Below are positions 51,713 through 60,090 of a DNA stretch of 64,000 bases, piece after piece. The translations under genes were made by a program, and so were the position numbers. A model generated the notes under the pieces. It was not told the origin of the DNA and did not search any database. It saw nothing but the letters and a program-made list of their open reading frames with translations. The DNA lies in assembly GCA_963735495.1 (NCBI GenBank), contig CAVTLG010000008.1:248001-312000 (forward strand), in the 5' to 3' direction. Every line of letters begins with the position of its first letter. Position 1 is the first letter of the stretch. This DNA is from CAVTLG01 sp963735495 (GTDB lineage Bacteria > Chloroflexota > Ktedonobacteria > Ktedonobacterales > Ktedonobacteraceae).

Positions 51713-52414
51713 ATGCCTGGTACTATCGGTTCGCTTCTCCTGATAGCAGTAATCGGATATCTATGGGGTTCGCTGCCTTCAGGTTACTGGATGGGCAAAC
51801 TGCTCCGTGGAAAAGACTACGATATCCGTAAATATGGCAGCCACAAAACCGGGGCGACGAATGTCCTACGCACGCTCGGCCCTGTTCCTGCCGCCATTGT
51901 CTTCGTGATCGACCTTTCAAAAGGGGTCGGACCAACGCTACTTGCGACATTCATCCCCATCTTTTCCGGTCATGGCTGGGGAGTGCTGATCGCTGGTCTG
52001 GCAGCCCTGCTAGGACATTGTTATCCTATCTTTATCAATTTCAAGGGAGGTCGCGGCGTATTAACTGGCGCAGGCGCTATACTGGTTATTTCACCGCTCG
52101 TGTTTCTGATTTGCGCCATTACCACACTTGTCGCCATAGCCATCTGGCGCTATGTCTCGCTCGGTTCCATTGTTGGCAGTTCGAGCGCGATTATATGCGG
52201 CCTGCTCTTCTACTTCATTGGACAAGCCAATCCGACCTTTATCGAACACCTGAGCCTCCCGCAAATGCTTTACCTGGTTATTGCACCTACGCTTGTGATC
52301 ATCTTCCACGCAGACAATATCAGTCGTCTGCTCGCAGGAAACGAGAACAAATTCGGCGCGAAGGTACCCACGACAACAAACAACGTGCTCGGCACAGAAA
52401 AAGGACAGAAATAG
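51713..52414 (+). CDS. plsY: Glycerol-3-phosphate acyltransferase PlsY
   Basis: The 233-residue membrane enzyme acylates glycerol-3-phosphate from acyl-phosphate, the first step in phospholipid synthesis. Family motifs: SLPSGYWMGKLLRGKDYDIRKYGSHKTGATNVLRTLG (location 20-56; SGY and GATN), the GHCYPIFINFKGGRGVLTGAG catalytic loop and a late DNISRLLAGNENK. Five membrane segments are seen. The C-terminal tail is about 20 residues longer than usual. AAAGGAG precedes the ATG. Own promoter and a downstream hairpin make it monocistronic. Confidence 0.96.
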   Translation: MPGTIGSLLLIAVIGYLWGSLPSGYWMGKLLRGKDYDIRKYGSHKTGATNVLRTLGPVPAAIVFVIDLSKGVGPTLLATFIPIFSGHGWGVLIAGLAALLGHCYPIFINFKGGRGVLTGAGAILVISPLVFLICAITTLVAIAIWRYVSLGSIVGSSSAIICGLLFYFIGQANPTFIEHLSLPQMLYLVIAPTLVIIFHADNISRLLAGNENKFGAKVPTTTNNVLGTEKGQK

Positions 52415-52460
52415 CGTTCTACGACGTCCCGGCATGCACGTTCAAACCAGGGGAGATCGA

Positions 52461-52506
52461 GAGAGCGTCTAAGCAATATGTTGTATTTCCTGGCTTAGAC
52501 GCTCTC
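52461..52506 (+). terminator. plsY terminator-like hairpin
   Basis: A perfect 14-bp stem (GAGAGCGTCTAAGC / GCTTAGACGCTCTC) with an 18-base loop, 47 bases after the plsY stop. No long U tract. Confidence 0.6.
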
Positions 52507-52650
52507 TTACAGGAAATGGCACAATCATTCATGCGCTTTCTCTTGCAGTATCCTCAGGCAGATCAATGGAATGGCAAAAACCTGAAGCCGCCTCCCACGC
52601 CTCCCAACTGAAGGCACTTTACGTAAACGCGACCGCAGACGTCAGATGAT

Positions 52651-53259
52651 TTAGTTCTGGGTATTGCGGAAGAGAGGCAGGGCACCAAGCATATATTCGA
52701 CGCCCGAAAAGAGCGTCCAGATTGTGGCAACGATCAGCAAACCATCTGCCACCAACAGTAGAATTTCAGCAGCGTTGACGGTTTGACTATTGAAAGTGAG
52801 CATAAGCGGAAATAAAGACAGCATATGGGCACCCAGCCCCTTCGCCAACAGTAGCGCACCAATCGCCACGAGCGTGATAAAGGTCTTTTGCTTGCCCCAT
52901 ACGCCCGCTGGAATCACCTTGCCTCGCGCGGCTGCAACCGAGCGCAGGCCCGAAACAAGAAACTCACGCGCAACGATGATAAAAACGATCCACGCAGGCA
53001 CCAGCCCAATCTGCACTAACGCAATCAGAATAGCGGAAACAAAAACTTTGTCCGCCGTCAAATCCAGAAAGACTCCCAGAGACGAAACGACCTTGAAGCG
53101 TCGCGCCAGGTAGCCATCCAGGTAATCAGTGACCGAAGCCAGAAAAAACAAGACTGTCGCCACGAGAAATGCCCACGGCTGATTCAGCAAAACTAAAACA
53201 AACACCAACACGGTCGCTAACAGCCGACTTATACTCATGATATTCGGGAGGTTGCGCAT
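52651..53259 (-). CDS. pgsA: CDP-diacylglycerol--glycerol-3-phosphate 3-phosphatidyltransferase
   Basis: The 202-residue membrane enzyme makes phosphatidylglycerol phosphate from CDP-diacylglycerol. The CDP-alcohol phosphotransferase signature is complete: DYLDGYLARRFKVVSSLGVFLDLTADK at about 40-66 (D..DG..AR...G...D..AD). Five or six membrane helices follow. It starts MRNLPNIMSISR, with GAGG before ATG 53259; the frame extends to 53313. It belongs with plsY in phospholipid synthesis though on the opposite strand. Confidence 0.95.
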   Translation of the reverse strand: MRNLPNIMSISRLLATVLVFVLVLLNQPWAFLVATVLFFLASVTDYLDGYLARRFKVVSSLGVFLDLTADKVFVSAILIALVQIGLVPAWIVFIIVAREFLVSGLRSVAAARGKVIPAGVWGKQKTFITLVAIGALLLAKGLGAHMLSLFPLMLTFNSQTVNAAEILLLVADGLLIVATIWTLFSGVEYMLGALPLFRNTQN

Positions 53260-53701
53260 ATATACCTCGTACTCAAGTGCGCTGCCACAGTTTTCCTTCG
53301 CGACTGCCGACATGCAGCATCACACACATTTCTGTTCAATCATATCCCATCACCAGGACGTAACTTTGTCTGTCATGCAAAGCTGGGACTTTCAGGTCAG
53401 ATCAAAGAGATGCCGGCAAACAGTTACTATTATATCCGCAGCGTTGTCTATTGTATAGCTCTACCTCCAGGCTCTCCGTCCATTGGAAGAAACCGGGCAG
53501 GGACGTGTCCTGGCGACCGTCCCCAGTGCGCGCAAGTCGAAGATCTCTTGGCTCCCACGGGACGCGTAATGAGATAAACTCAAGTAGACGAAAGAACTCT
53601 GGCAAACCCGTATGAGGACACGGCTCTTGTGGCATCCCCAGGCTTTCGGCTAAAATAGCAGAAGAAATGTTCTCAATACCAGGAAGGAATACTGCAAAAC
53701 G
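53260..53701. other. Intergenic region with repeat-family relic
   Basis: About 440 bases, no gene. Position 53500-53524 holds a 25-base relative of the core of the palindrome at 7569-7668. A minus-strand 77-codon frame here is rejected. The pgsA promoter should lie at the left end. Confidence 0.4.
53500..53524. repeat. Relic of dispersed palindromic repeat
   Basis: GGGACGTGTCCT-GGCGACCGTCCCC. Compared with the reverse complement of 7632-7655 (GGGGCGTGTCCTTGCGACCGCCCCC), it differs at only a few positions. Confidence 0.55.
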
Positions 53702-54244
53702 ATGCGTGATTTCCCCGTATCCTCTATCAAACGCGTTTCACCCGCAGAGGAACCAGCCGTTCTCCCTCACCTGATCCATTTATTGCAAGATACCGTCGCC
53801 AGTGGGGCCTCGGTTGGCTTTCTGCCGCCCTTGAGCGCAGAGGATGCGCTGCAATATTGGAGCACGGTCTTTGAGGAAGTGGTTCAAGACACCTGCGTGC
53901 TTCTCGTGGCGCGCGAGGCTGGTCAGATCGTCGGCTCAGTTCAACTGACGCTGGCTACGAAACCGAATGCGCAGCACCGAGCCGAAGTACAGAAACTCTT
54001 TGTGCTCTCCAGTCAACGCCGGCGAGGAATTGGGCGAGCGCTCATGCAAGCGGTTGAACAAGCCGCCCGTGACAGGCAGCGAACGTTGCTCGTGCTCGAT
54101 ACCCGTCAAGGGGATAGCGCCGAGCCACTCTATCGCTCGTTAGGATACCGCGAGGCGGGTGTCATTCCTGGGTATGCTCAAAGCGCAGCAGGGACGTTTG
54201 ACAGCACGATCATCTTTTACAAAACGCCTTCACCTATGGAATGA
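53702..54244 (+). CDS. GNAT family N-acetyltransferase
   Basis: The 180-residue protein has a GNAT fold with acetyl-CoA site QRRRGIGRALMQ (around residue 110) and the LYRSLGYREAGVIPGYA end. Substrate unknown; it may modify small amines, as in several antibiotic- or polyamine-acetylating relatives. GGAAGGA lies about 12 bases before the ATG. It is convergent with the TRM11-like gene. Confidence 0.88.
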   Translation: MRDFPVSSIKRVSPAEEPAVLPHLIHLLQDTVASGASVGFLPPLSAEDALQYWSTVFEEVVQDTCVLLVAREAGQIVGSVQLTLATKPNAQHRAEVQKLFVLSSQRRRGIGRALMQAVEQAARDRQRTLLVLDTRQGDSAEPLYRSLGYREAGVIPGYAQSAAGTFDSTIIFYKTPSPME

Positions 54245-54335
54245 GGTGCGCAGGGAATTTCAGGGAGTTGGGTCTGCATGTGTGGAGTTCTTTGCCCTCT
54301 CCTTCGTTTGCGCCGATGGAGGCGCTTTTTTTCGC

Positions 54336-55352
54336 TCAGCCTGGAGACGACTGTAACACGAGGATATCGCGCTGCTTGATTACACGATCAACGCTATGCG
54401 CGAACTGCGTATAAGGTGGATCATTGTAGACATGTAGAGCGGTATGCTGCTCCAGCAACGCGACCATCGCCGCACGCTCTATACGCGTCGCATTCCAGGC
54501 TAAAGCCATACTGCCTCCAGGCAACAACAGTCGCTCCCACACGGGCAGCGCGCGACTCAGTAACGCAGAGATTTCGCCGAAGTGCTGGATACCATAGGGC
54601 AGATCAGCGACAATGGCATGCATATGCGGACCCCCAACGATCTCGCGCATATGCAGTTCCGCATCATTTGTATCACCATGCGCCAGTACTAGCCAACGCG
54701 TCTGCCCCTTCGCTCCAATCTCAAACTGATAGCGCCGACCGGCCCGGCGTCCATGCTCATCCAGTTCTTTATACCGCATATGTTCGCCATCCAGATACTG
54801 CCGCACAAAGACTGCCGTCGTTTCTACATCCTGCCGCTCGCGCTCTATGCCAAACACATCATAACCCGCCGCCAGCCCGAGAAAAAGCGTCGTTCCCCCA
54901 CCGGCCAACGGATCAAGGATTCTGAGACGTTCGGCATATTGCTCGCGATACTGTCCGGCAAAGATAGCCACGTTTAGCAATACCTGCGTAAAGATCTCAT
55001 TTGTCTTGCCCTTGTAACGACGCGCCTCAGCCATTTCCAACGGCACAAAGGGCACAAATTGTGCCTCCAGCGGTCGTAAGAGCGGCCCTGGCACATTGCC
55101 AATCTGCTCAAAGTATTCATGGACCTCGCTAATTGTCCCCAGACGCGCCAGGATGTTGAGCATTGCCGAAATTGGCATAGAGGTATCATCAACTGTGATC
55201 AGGAGATAGCTTTGACCAGCTAACATGATAGGTTGCACTGCGCTTATGGCGGACTTCAATGGACTGGTCAAAAGTTCGGGAGCGGCTAACGTAGCCGTCA
55301 TCTTTGCATATTGAGTGCTACGTTGTGGCGTAATTTTGAGCGCTAATTTCAT
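54336..55352 (-). CDS. SAM-dependent methyltransferase, TRM11-like (UPF0020) fold
   Basis: The 338-residue protein has an N-terminal domain of about 120 residues, then the methyltransferase core with motif I LDPLAGGGTTLFLGLAAGYDVFGIE (location near 145) and motif IV AIVADLPYGIQHFG (D/NPPY as DLPYG). These place it with guanosine-N2 RNA methylases of the TRM11/THUMP group, although no clear THUMP domain is seen. Target RNA is unknown. A -10 lies six bases before the ATG, implying a leaderless transcript. Confidence 0.85.
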   Translation of the reverse strand: MKLALKITPQRSTQYAKMTATLAAPELLTSPLKSAISAVQPIMLAGQSYLLITVDDTSMPISAMLNILARLGTISEVHEYFEQIGNVPGPLLRPLEAQFVPFVPLEMAEARRYKGKTNEIFTQVLLNVAIFAGQYREQYAERLRILDPLAGGGTTLFLGLAAGYDVFGIERERQDVETTAVFVRQYLDGEHMRYKELDEHGRRAGRRYQFEIGAKGQTRWLVLAHGDTNDAELHMREIVGGPHMHAIVADLPYGIQHFGEISALLSRALPVWERLLLPGGSMALAWNATRIERAAMVALLEQHTALHVYNDPPYTQFAHSVDRVIKQRDILVLQSSPG

Positions 55353-55358
55353 AGTCGC

Positions 55359-55367
55359 AGTATAGCA
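55359..55367 (-). promoter_or_regulatory. Leaderless extended -10 promoter for the TRM11-like gene
   Basis: On the minus strand, TGC plus TATACT sits with only six bases between it and the ATG at 55352. The expected transcription start is the A of the start codon. No ribosome site is possible. Confidence 0.5.
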
Positions 55368-55575
55368 TAGGTGCGGACTTCTTCATAGCTCTCTGTTATG
55401 TCAGGGTGAGCGTCAGATTTTTGCAGTCGGGTAGGGGCGGCGCTTGCCCAACCGGTCTGGTGCTCCAGCGCAAAAAAATGACGTTCACCCGTTATGCCAT
55501 CCCGTCCAACGACAACGTATGCTGGAGCCTCTGTCTGCATCTATCGGTGAGTAGAAAAAGGAGGGCACGCGTCAT

Positions 55576-55809
55576 TTATGCGTGCGAGAGCTCTCTCTGC
55601 TCAGTAAGTACTTCTTTATGCATACTATGCGTATCATGAGCAGAGCAAGCCGTACAGACAGCAAAAAGCACAGAGCTATAAGTCCGCTTCATGGCGCAGG
55701 CGTGATGACTACATATCGTCTTTCCACACTGTGTACACATCTGCATATTCCACCATTTGAGGGATGCATCGCAAAGAGAGCATGTTTTATTTGTATTTCC
55801 ACTATGCAT
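55576..55809 (-). CDS. Small putative zinc-binding protein
   Basis: The 77-residue product has a regular set of Cys pairs: CSLC, CTQC (15 residues on), then CSHHAC, and CTAC at about 55-58. It should hold two zinc ions in a RING/FYVE-like arrangement. No wider family recognised. AAGGGGA nine bases before ATG 55809 supports it; TTG 55827 is an alternative. Convergent with none; divergent from the nnr gene. Confidence 0.5.
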   Translation of the reverse strand: MHSGNTNKTCSLCDASLKWWNMQMCTQCGKTICSHHACAMKRTYSSVLFAVCTACSAHDTHSMHKEVLTEQRELSHA

Positions 55810-56112
55810 CGTTTTATTCCCCTTCAAGCATTAAAAGTGAGAAGAAGGTTTGTTTTAGAGTCAGCCCGCTACTCGACAACAGGAGTACGCTCCATGCTAA
55901 GGGTGGGCTAATATCCGACTACCTCTATCAGATATTAGTCCATCCTAATATAAAAGTCAAGAGTAACAAGAGACAATCTCGCTGCAGCATGTTCTTCACG
56001 CTCGTATGTCATAATGATTATGCGCGGATCACCTATGACCCTTCACTATTAGCATGACACCGATTACAATAGAGACAAACGCACGAACACAAGATGATGC
56101 CAGGAGGCCGCT
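55810..56112. other. Intergenic region, divergent promoters
   Basis: About 300 bases between the small zinc protein and the nnr gene. The nnr promoter (TTCACT, 17 bases, TACAAT) is at the right end. Plus-strand frames here have no support. Confidence 0.4.
56042..56070 (+). promoter_or_regulatory. Promoter of the nnr gene
   Basis: TTCACT, 17-base spacer, TACAAT, about 43 bases before the ATG at 56113. Confidence 0.4.
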
Positions 56113-57663
56113 ATGCATATCGTTACTGTCACAGAAATGCGCGAACTGGAGGCACAGGCCGAGCGTCAGTATGGCCTTACCTCGCCCATACTGATGAAAA
56201 ATGCCGGGAAAAGTGCCGCAGATCTTTTTGAAGCACACCTACTCCCGCACCTGAGCATGAATAACCTGGAAGTACTCTTCCTGATTGGTCCGGGCAATAA
56301 CGGTGGAGATGGCCTGGTCATGGCCCAGCACCTCACTGAGGCAGGCGCGCTTGTTAGTCTCTATCACTGGAAGGAAAAACGCCTGATTGTACAGGGCGAA
56401 GAGCGCCCGGAGGCCGCGACGGCGGGAGAACTAGCAGATCTCATCAAGAGTGCCGATTACATTATTGATGCTCTGCTTGGTACAGGGCATTCACGCCCGC
56501 TTTCTGACGATATGCGTGCACTGCTTGCACGCGTACAACAGGAACGCGCACGACGTGACAGCGTCCGCATCGTTGCCATCGACCTTCCCAGTGGACTCAA
56601 TGCCGACACAGGTGAAGTTGATCCAGGCACAGTGCGTGCCGACGTCACGATTACGCTGGCCTGTCCTAAACAGGGCTTTTTCTTTTTTCCGGGACGCGAT
56701 TATATCGACGAATTATACATCGGCTCCATTGGACTACCACCCAAGCTTGAGAGTCATATACAAACAGAAATGCTAACGGGCAAACAAATTCACACATTGC
56801 TGCCAGCACGTCCGCTGAACAGTAACAAGGGCACATTTGGCAAAGTCATGCTCTTCTGCGGCTCACCGCCTTATCCCGGTTCAGCCTACCTGGCCGGTAC
56901 TGCCGCCGCGCGTATAGGGGCTGGCTTAGTGACACTCGCCGTGACCGAAAAGATGCTCCCCATCTATGCCAGCGCGTTTCACGAAGCCACCTTCACGCTG
57001 TTACCAGCGGAGGACAACGAAAGCTTTGAGCGTTCAAAAGCGCTTATCAGCAACCTGGAAGGCTACCGCTCATTACTGATAGGACCTGGCTTAGGGCAAT
57101 CAGCCAATACACGCGAAGTCATTTTACAGGTCCTGGAATATCTGCGAGCGCAGCCAGACGGGAAACGCCCTCACTTGCTCATCGACGCGGATGGCTTGAA
57201 CAATCTTTCAGCGTTAGAACGCTGGTGGACCTTACTGCCAAAGGGCACGGTAATCACTCCTCATCCTGGCGAGATGGGTCGCCTTTGCGGCGGCATGAAA
57301 GTATCAGGGGGCAACATCGAGCGCCTGGCGTTAGCGCGACAGAAAGCTCAGGAGTGGCAGGTGAATCTTGTTCTCAAAGGGACATGCACAATTATCACAG
57401 AACCCGCAGGTCGCACACGCATCAACTGGTCGGGGAGTCCCGCCCTGGCAACCGCAGGGACCGGTGACGTACTGGCAGGCATGATTGCGGGCTTCCTGGC
57501 GCAGGGCTTGCAGCCCTTCGACGCGGCTAGCGCGGGCGTCTACTTGCATACATCCGCAGCCGATCTGCTGGGAGATGATGTAGGCAGCGCAGGTCTGCTC
57601 GCCTCCGATTTGCTACCGCAACTGCCACGCGCCATCATGCAAACGGCATGCGCCGAAATATAA
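56113..57663 (+). CDS. nnr: Bifunctional NAD(P)H-hydrate epimerase / ADP-dependent dehydratase
   Basis: The 516-residue fused enzyme repairs hydrated NADH and NADPH. The N-terminal YjeF_N epimerase (about 1-210) has GPGNNGGDGLVMA, and ALLGTGHSRPL. The C-terminal carbohydrate-kinase-like NnrD domain (about 225-510) has GLGQSANTRE, PHPGEMGRL, the ADP/PPi-loop ATAGTGDVLAGMIAG. AGGAGG precedes the ATG. Convergent with mntP-like gene. Confidence 0.96.
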   Translation: MHIVTVTEMRELEAQAERQYGLTSPILMKNAGKSAADLFEAHLLPHLSMNNLEVLFLIGPGNNGGDGLVMAQHLTEAGALVSLYHWKEKRLIVQGEERPEAATAGELADLIKSADYIIDALLGTGHSRPLSDDMRALLARVQQERARRDSVRIVAIDLPSGLNADTGEVDPGTVRADVTITLACPKQGFFFFPGRDYIDELYIGSIGLPPKLESHIQTEMLTGKQIHTLLPARPLNSNKGTFGKVMLFCGSPPYPGSAYLAGTAAARIGAGLVTLAVTEKMLPIYASAFHEATFTLLPAEDNESFERSKALISNLEGYRSLLIGPGLGQSANTREVILQVLEYLRAQPDGKRPHLLIDADGLNNLSALERWWTLLPKGTVITPHPGEMGRLCGGMKVSGGNIERLALARQKAQEWQVNLVLKGTCTIITEPAGRTRINWSGSPALATAGTGDVLAGMIAGFLAQGLQPFDAASAGVYLHTSAADLLGDDVGSAGLLASDLLPQLPRAIMQTACAEI

Positions 57664-57683
57664 CCCTTTTCCCGCCGCGCTTA

Positions 57684-57718
57684 CCACTGCCACGAAGAGC
57701 AATCGGACATGGCAGTGG
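57684..57718. terminator. Terminator-like hairpin between nnr and the mntP-like gene
   Basis: A 9-bp exact stem (CCACTGCCA / TGGCAGTGG) with a 17-base loop between convergent genes. No U tract, so strength is uncertain. Confidence 0.45.
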
Positions 57719-57762
57719 CCATACGCAAGTGAACAAAGCAGACAAGGTGACAAAGCGGCTTG

Positions 57763-58335
57763 CTAGAGTACGCCACTGACAATGACCACGCCAACCAGTA
57801 TCAGCACCACACTTCCTAGCAGCTCGCTCCATGCTTCAAAGCGTTGACCAAGATATCTCCCCAGTTCTAAGCCAGCCAGAGAAAGCACAACACTGACACA
57901 AGCAATTACTCCAGCAGCAAGGAGGATAGAGGTATGCAGGAGGCTCAGCGCAAAACCTACCACGAGATTATCCATACTAAGCACAAAGCCCAGCAAAGTT
58001 AAGCGTCTGAGGTTTTGCCGATGGTCACGTCCAGGAGTTTGCCGGGCGGCGTCTTGTCCCCCCCGCGAGCGATAGATCTCCCACAGCCCATAGCATCCCG
58101 TAAGAATGAGCAGCACCGCACCGATATAGCGCCCGGAGCTTCCCAGCACACCTGCCAACGCATGGCCTAACACCAGACCAACAACAGGCATCAGCCCTTC
58201 GAAGAAACCAAAGATGAGACCTGTTTGTAAGCGCGTTCTGGCATCAACACCGTTCAGCCCGATACCAATAGCCGCAGCAAAGTTACTCATACCAACAGAG
58301 CAACCAACCAGCAAGAGACTCAGGAAGGAAGACAT
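57763..58335 (-). CDS. MntP-family (DUF204) cation efflux protein, variant
   Basis: The 190-residue membrane protein has six helices in two inverted halves, as in MntP manganese exporters: GMSNFAAAIGIGLNG and LSMDNLVVGFALSL begin helices 1 and 4. Family members carry an Asp in both (MDAF and DAxAVG). Here the first is replaced (GMSNF) while the second is kept. Mn specificity is thus doubtful; another cation or a regulatory role is possible. A cytosolic loop of about 35 residues, basic and Gln-rich, joins the halves. Confidence 0.8.
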   Translation of the reverse strand: MSSFLSLLLVGCSVGMSNFAAAIGIGLNGVDARTRLQTGLIFGFFEGLMPVVGLVLGHALAGVLGSSGRYIGAVLLILTGCYGLWEIYRSRGGQDAARQTPGRDHRQNLRRLTLLGFVLSMDNLVVGFALSLLHTSILLAAGVIACVSVVLSLAGLELGRYLGQRFEAWSELLGSVVLILVGVVIVSGVL

Positions 58336-58541
58336 ACCAATACCATCCCTCGCGTTATTTTTTTGTGCTATCTGTTGAGATGTATATCATAAAACTGCTT
58401 GCCTGGTCAAACCTGGCCCGAAGATCTTCGTTTCAGTACTGCCAAATGGGTCATAAAAGTGTATGAATTTCGTCACACCTGCCAAAAGAAGATCTCCATA
58501 CGAAACCCCTAAGAGGTCACATGGAGATACACCAGGGACGC
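58336..58541. other. Intergenic region, no gene seen
   Basis: About 300 bases with the rplI terminator included separate the mntP-like gene and rplI. The A+T-rich part 58360-58400 may carry the mntP-like promoter. Confidence 0.4.
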
Positions 58542-58601
58542 AAAAAAACCGTCATTTGCGTCTACTCCCTTCGCAGTTCCACAAAGGGACGCGCTGACGG
58601 T
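58542..58601 (-). terminator. rplI intrinsic terminator
   Basis: On the minus strand ACCGTCA pairs with TGACGGT and is directly followed by seven T. The loop is 40 bases and may hold further structure. It lies 37 bases after the rplI stop. Confidence 0.6.
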
Positions 58602-58637
58602 CAATTTTCCTGGGTCAAAGCCGAAAATTTCTTCGGC

Positions 58638-59090
58638 TTATGCTTTTTCGTCAATCACGTTGACAGTAATTTTCGGCTCTAATTGGGCCGCAATTTTCAC
58701 TGGTACGCTAAAAGTTCCCAGAGCACGAATTGGCTCTTGCAGATCAATCACGCGGCGATCTATCGTGATATGTTCAGCATCACGGAGAGCAGACGCGATA
58801 TCCTGGCTGGTGATAGAGCCGTAGAGACGACCCTGACTGCCCACTTTCGCTTTGAAGGTGAGCGAAATCTGGCCCAGGCGCTCGGCCTGCTGGCAATTCG
58901 ACTCGGCCTGTTTCTCCAGTTTGCGCTGTTCGGCAGCGATGCGCTGTGCCCGGTTCGCGATCAAACCTGGCGTAGCCCCTGCTGCTAATTGACGCGGCAA
59001 GAGGTAATTACGGGCATAGCCGTTAGCGACCTCTTTCAAGTCGCCTGCATTGCCTAAACCTTCGACGTTTTGTAACAAAATGACTTTCAT
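58638..59090 (-). CDS. rplI: 50S ribosomal protein L9
   Basis: The 150-residue protein has the L9 N-terminal rRNA-binding domain (MKVILLQNVEGLGNAGDLKEVANGYARNYLLPR, location 1-33), a connecting helix (to about 75) and the C-terminal domain with GRLYGSITSQDIA. Normal family length. GAGGAG lies about ten bases before the ATG. The usual rpsR/ssb/rpsF neighbours are not next to it. Confidence 0.97.
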   Translation of the reverse strand: MKVILLQNVEGLGNAGDLKEVANGYARNYLLPRQLAAGATPGLIANRAQRIAAEQRKLEKQAESNCQQAERLGQISLTFKAKVGSQGRLYGSITSQDIASALRDAEHITIDRRVIDLQEPIRALGTFSVPVKIAAQLEPKITVNVIDEKA

Positions 59091-59326
59091 TGTAAATTCA
59101 GCTCCTCACAGAGGGGGGCAAAAACCCGTTTTCCTCCTCACGCGATAATACGAAGCCTAGTATACACCTTGTGATAGCTGAGTGCAAGTCCACAAGAGAC
59201 AAGACAAACTCAAGTATACATATGGGGACGTGTTGCAGGTACTGATCTTCTCCCCTATAATGGCAGCTAACGGCAATTATAATCATACAGCCGAGTGGAC
59301 TCATCATTGTAAAGGACTTTCGCTTT

Positions 59327-60034
59327 ATGGATATTGAAGGCACTTATACCTTACAGGCACGCCCCGAAGAAGTGTGGCAGTGCTTCATGGACCAACACAT
59401 GTTGCTGCACATCATTCCAGGCATGGAACGGCTCGAAAAACGCGACAAAGACAGCTACGAAATTGCTGTGCGCATCGACTACGAACGGCTCAAAGGCACG
59501 TATCATGGACGCTTGACCATTGTAGAGCAGCACTATCCCTCACATTATCGTATCGTCATCGACGGAGCAGAAGACCAGAACAACGTCAATGGCGCGGGGA
59601 GCATTTCTCTGGAGGGGCATGGGAATACGACCATTATTACCTATCATGGCACGCTCCATCTCGGCAAACGCGGAGCATTTATCCCTCCCGCGTTAGGTAA
59701 AGGAGCTGCCAAGCTTTTTATCCAGCAATGCTTTACCGCCCTGGCCGACCAAATACACACAAACAACGCCGGACAGAAGCCACTGGCCGATGGCGCAGGA
59801 GAAATAGCTGTTGTAAAGCAACCAGGAGGAGACATTGTGATCCTACCGACTGCCACGCGACGCGAACAGGCTCCAACGCAGAGTATCTGCGGTAAAATTG
59901 TGCATCTACTCAAGCTAGGTGCAAACGATCCCCACGAGGAAGAACGGTGGGAGCGCCGCCTACGGCGCATCAGCATCATTTCAGGACTTTTGTTGCTCGT
60001 ATGGCTTGGTACGCGCTTGCCCAGGCGCAAGTAA
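59327..60034 (+). CDS. CoxG/SRPBCC-like protein with C-terminal membrane anchor
   Basis: The 235-residue protein has an N-terminal SRPBCC domain (about 1-150) of the CoxG type: YTLQARPEEVWQCFMDQHMLLHIIPG and the later GAGSISLEGHGNTTIITYHGTLHL. Members bind hydrophobic ligands or help membrane recruitment of CO dehydrogenase. No CO dehydrogenase genes are in the window. The C terminus has one helix (about 212-228) and a basic end, so the protein is anchored. AAAGGA precedes the ATG. Function of this one unknown. Confidence 0.8.
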   Translation: MDIEGTYTLQARPEEVWQCFMDQHMLLHIIPGMERLEKRDKDSYEIAVRIDYERLKGTYHGRLTIVEQHYPSHYRIVIDGAEDQNNVNGAGSISLEGHGNTTIITYHGTLHLGKRGAFIPPALGKGAAKLFIQQCFTALADQIHTNNAGQKPLADGAGEIAVVKQPGGDIVILPTATRREQAPTQSICGKIVHLLKLGANDPHEEERWERRLRRISIISGLLLLVWLGTRLPRRK

Positions 60035-60090
60035 CAACACGCAAAATGAACGCGGGGGAGGACACAGACAGACAAGCGCGAGAAGTGATA

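Noticed and set aside
52018..52611. 197-codon plus-strand frame over plsY
   Set aside because: Shadow of plsY continuing through its terminator hairpin.
53402..53635. 77-codon minus-strand ORF
   Set aside because: Runs across the palindromic repeat relic; no coding signs.
55349..55540. 63-codon minus-strand ORF
   Set aside because: It reads through a repeat-like patch (GTAGGGGCGGCGCTTGCCC) and overlaps the start of the methyltransferase gene; likely spurious.
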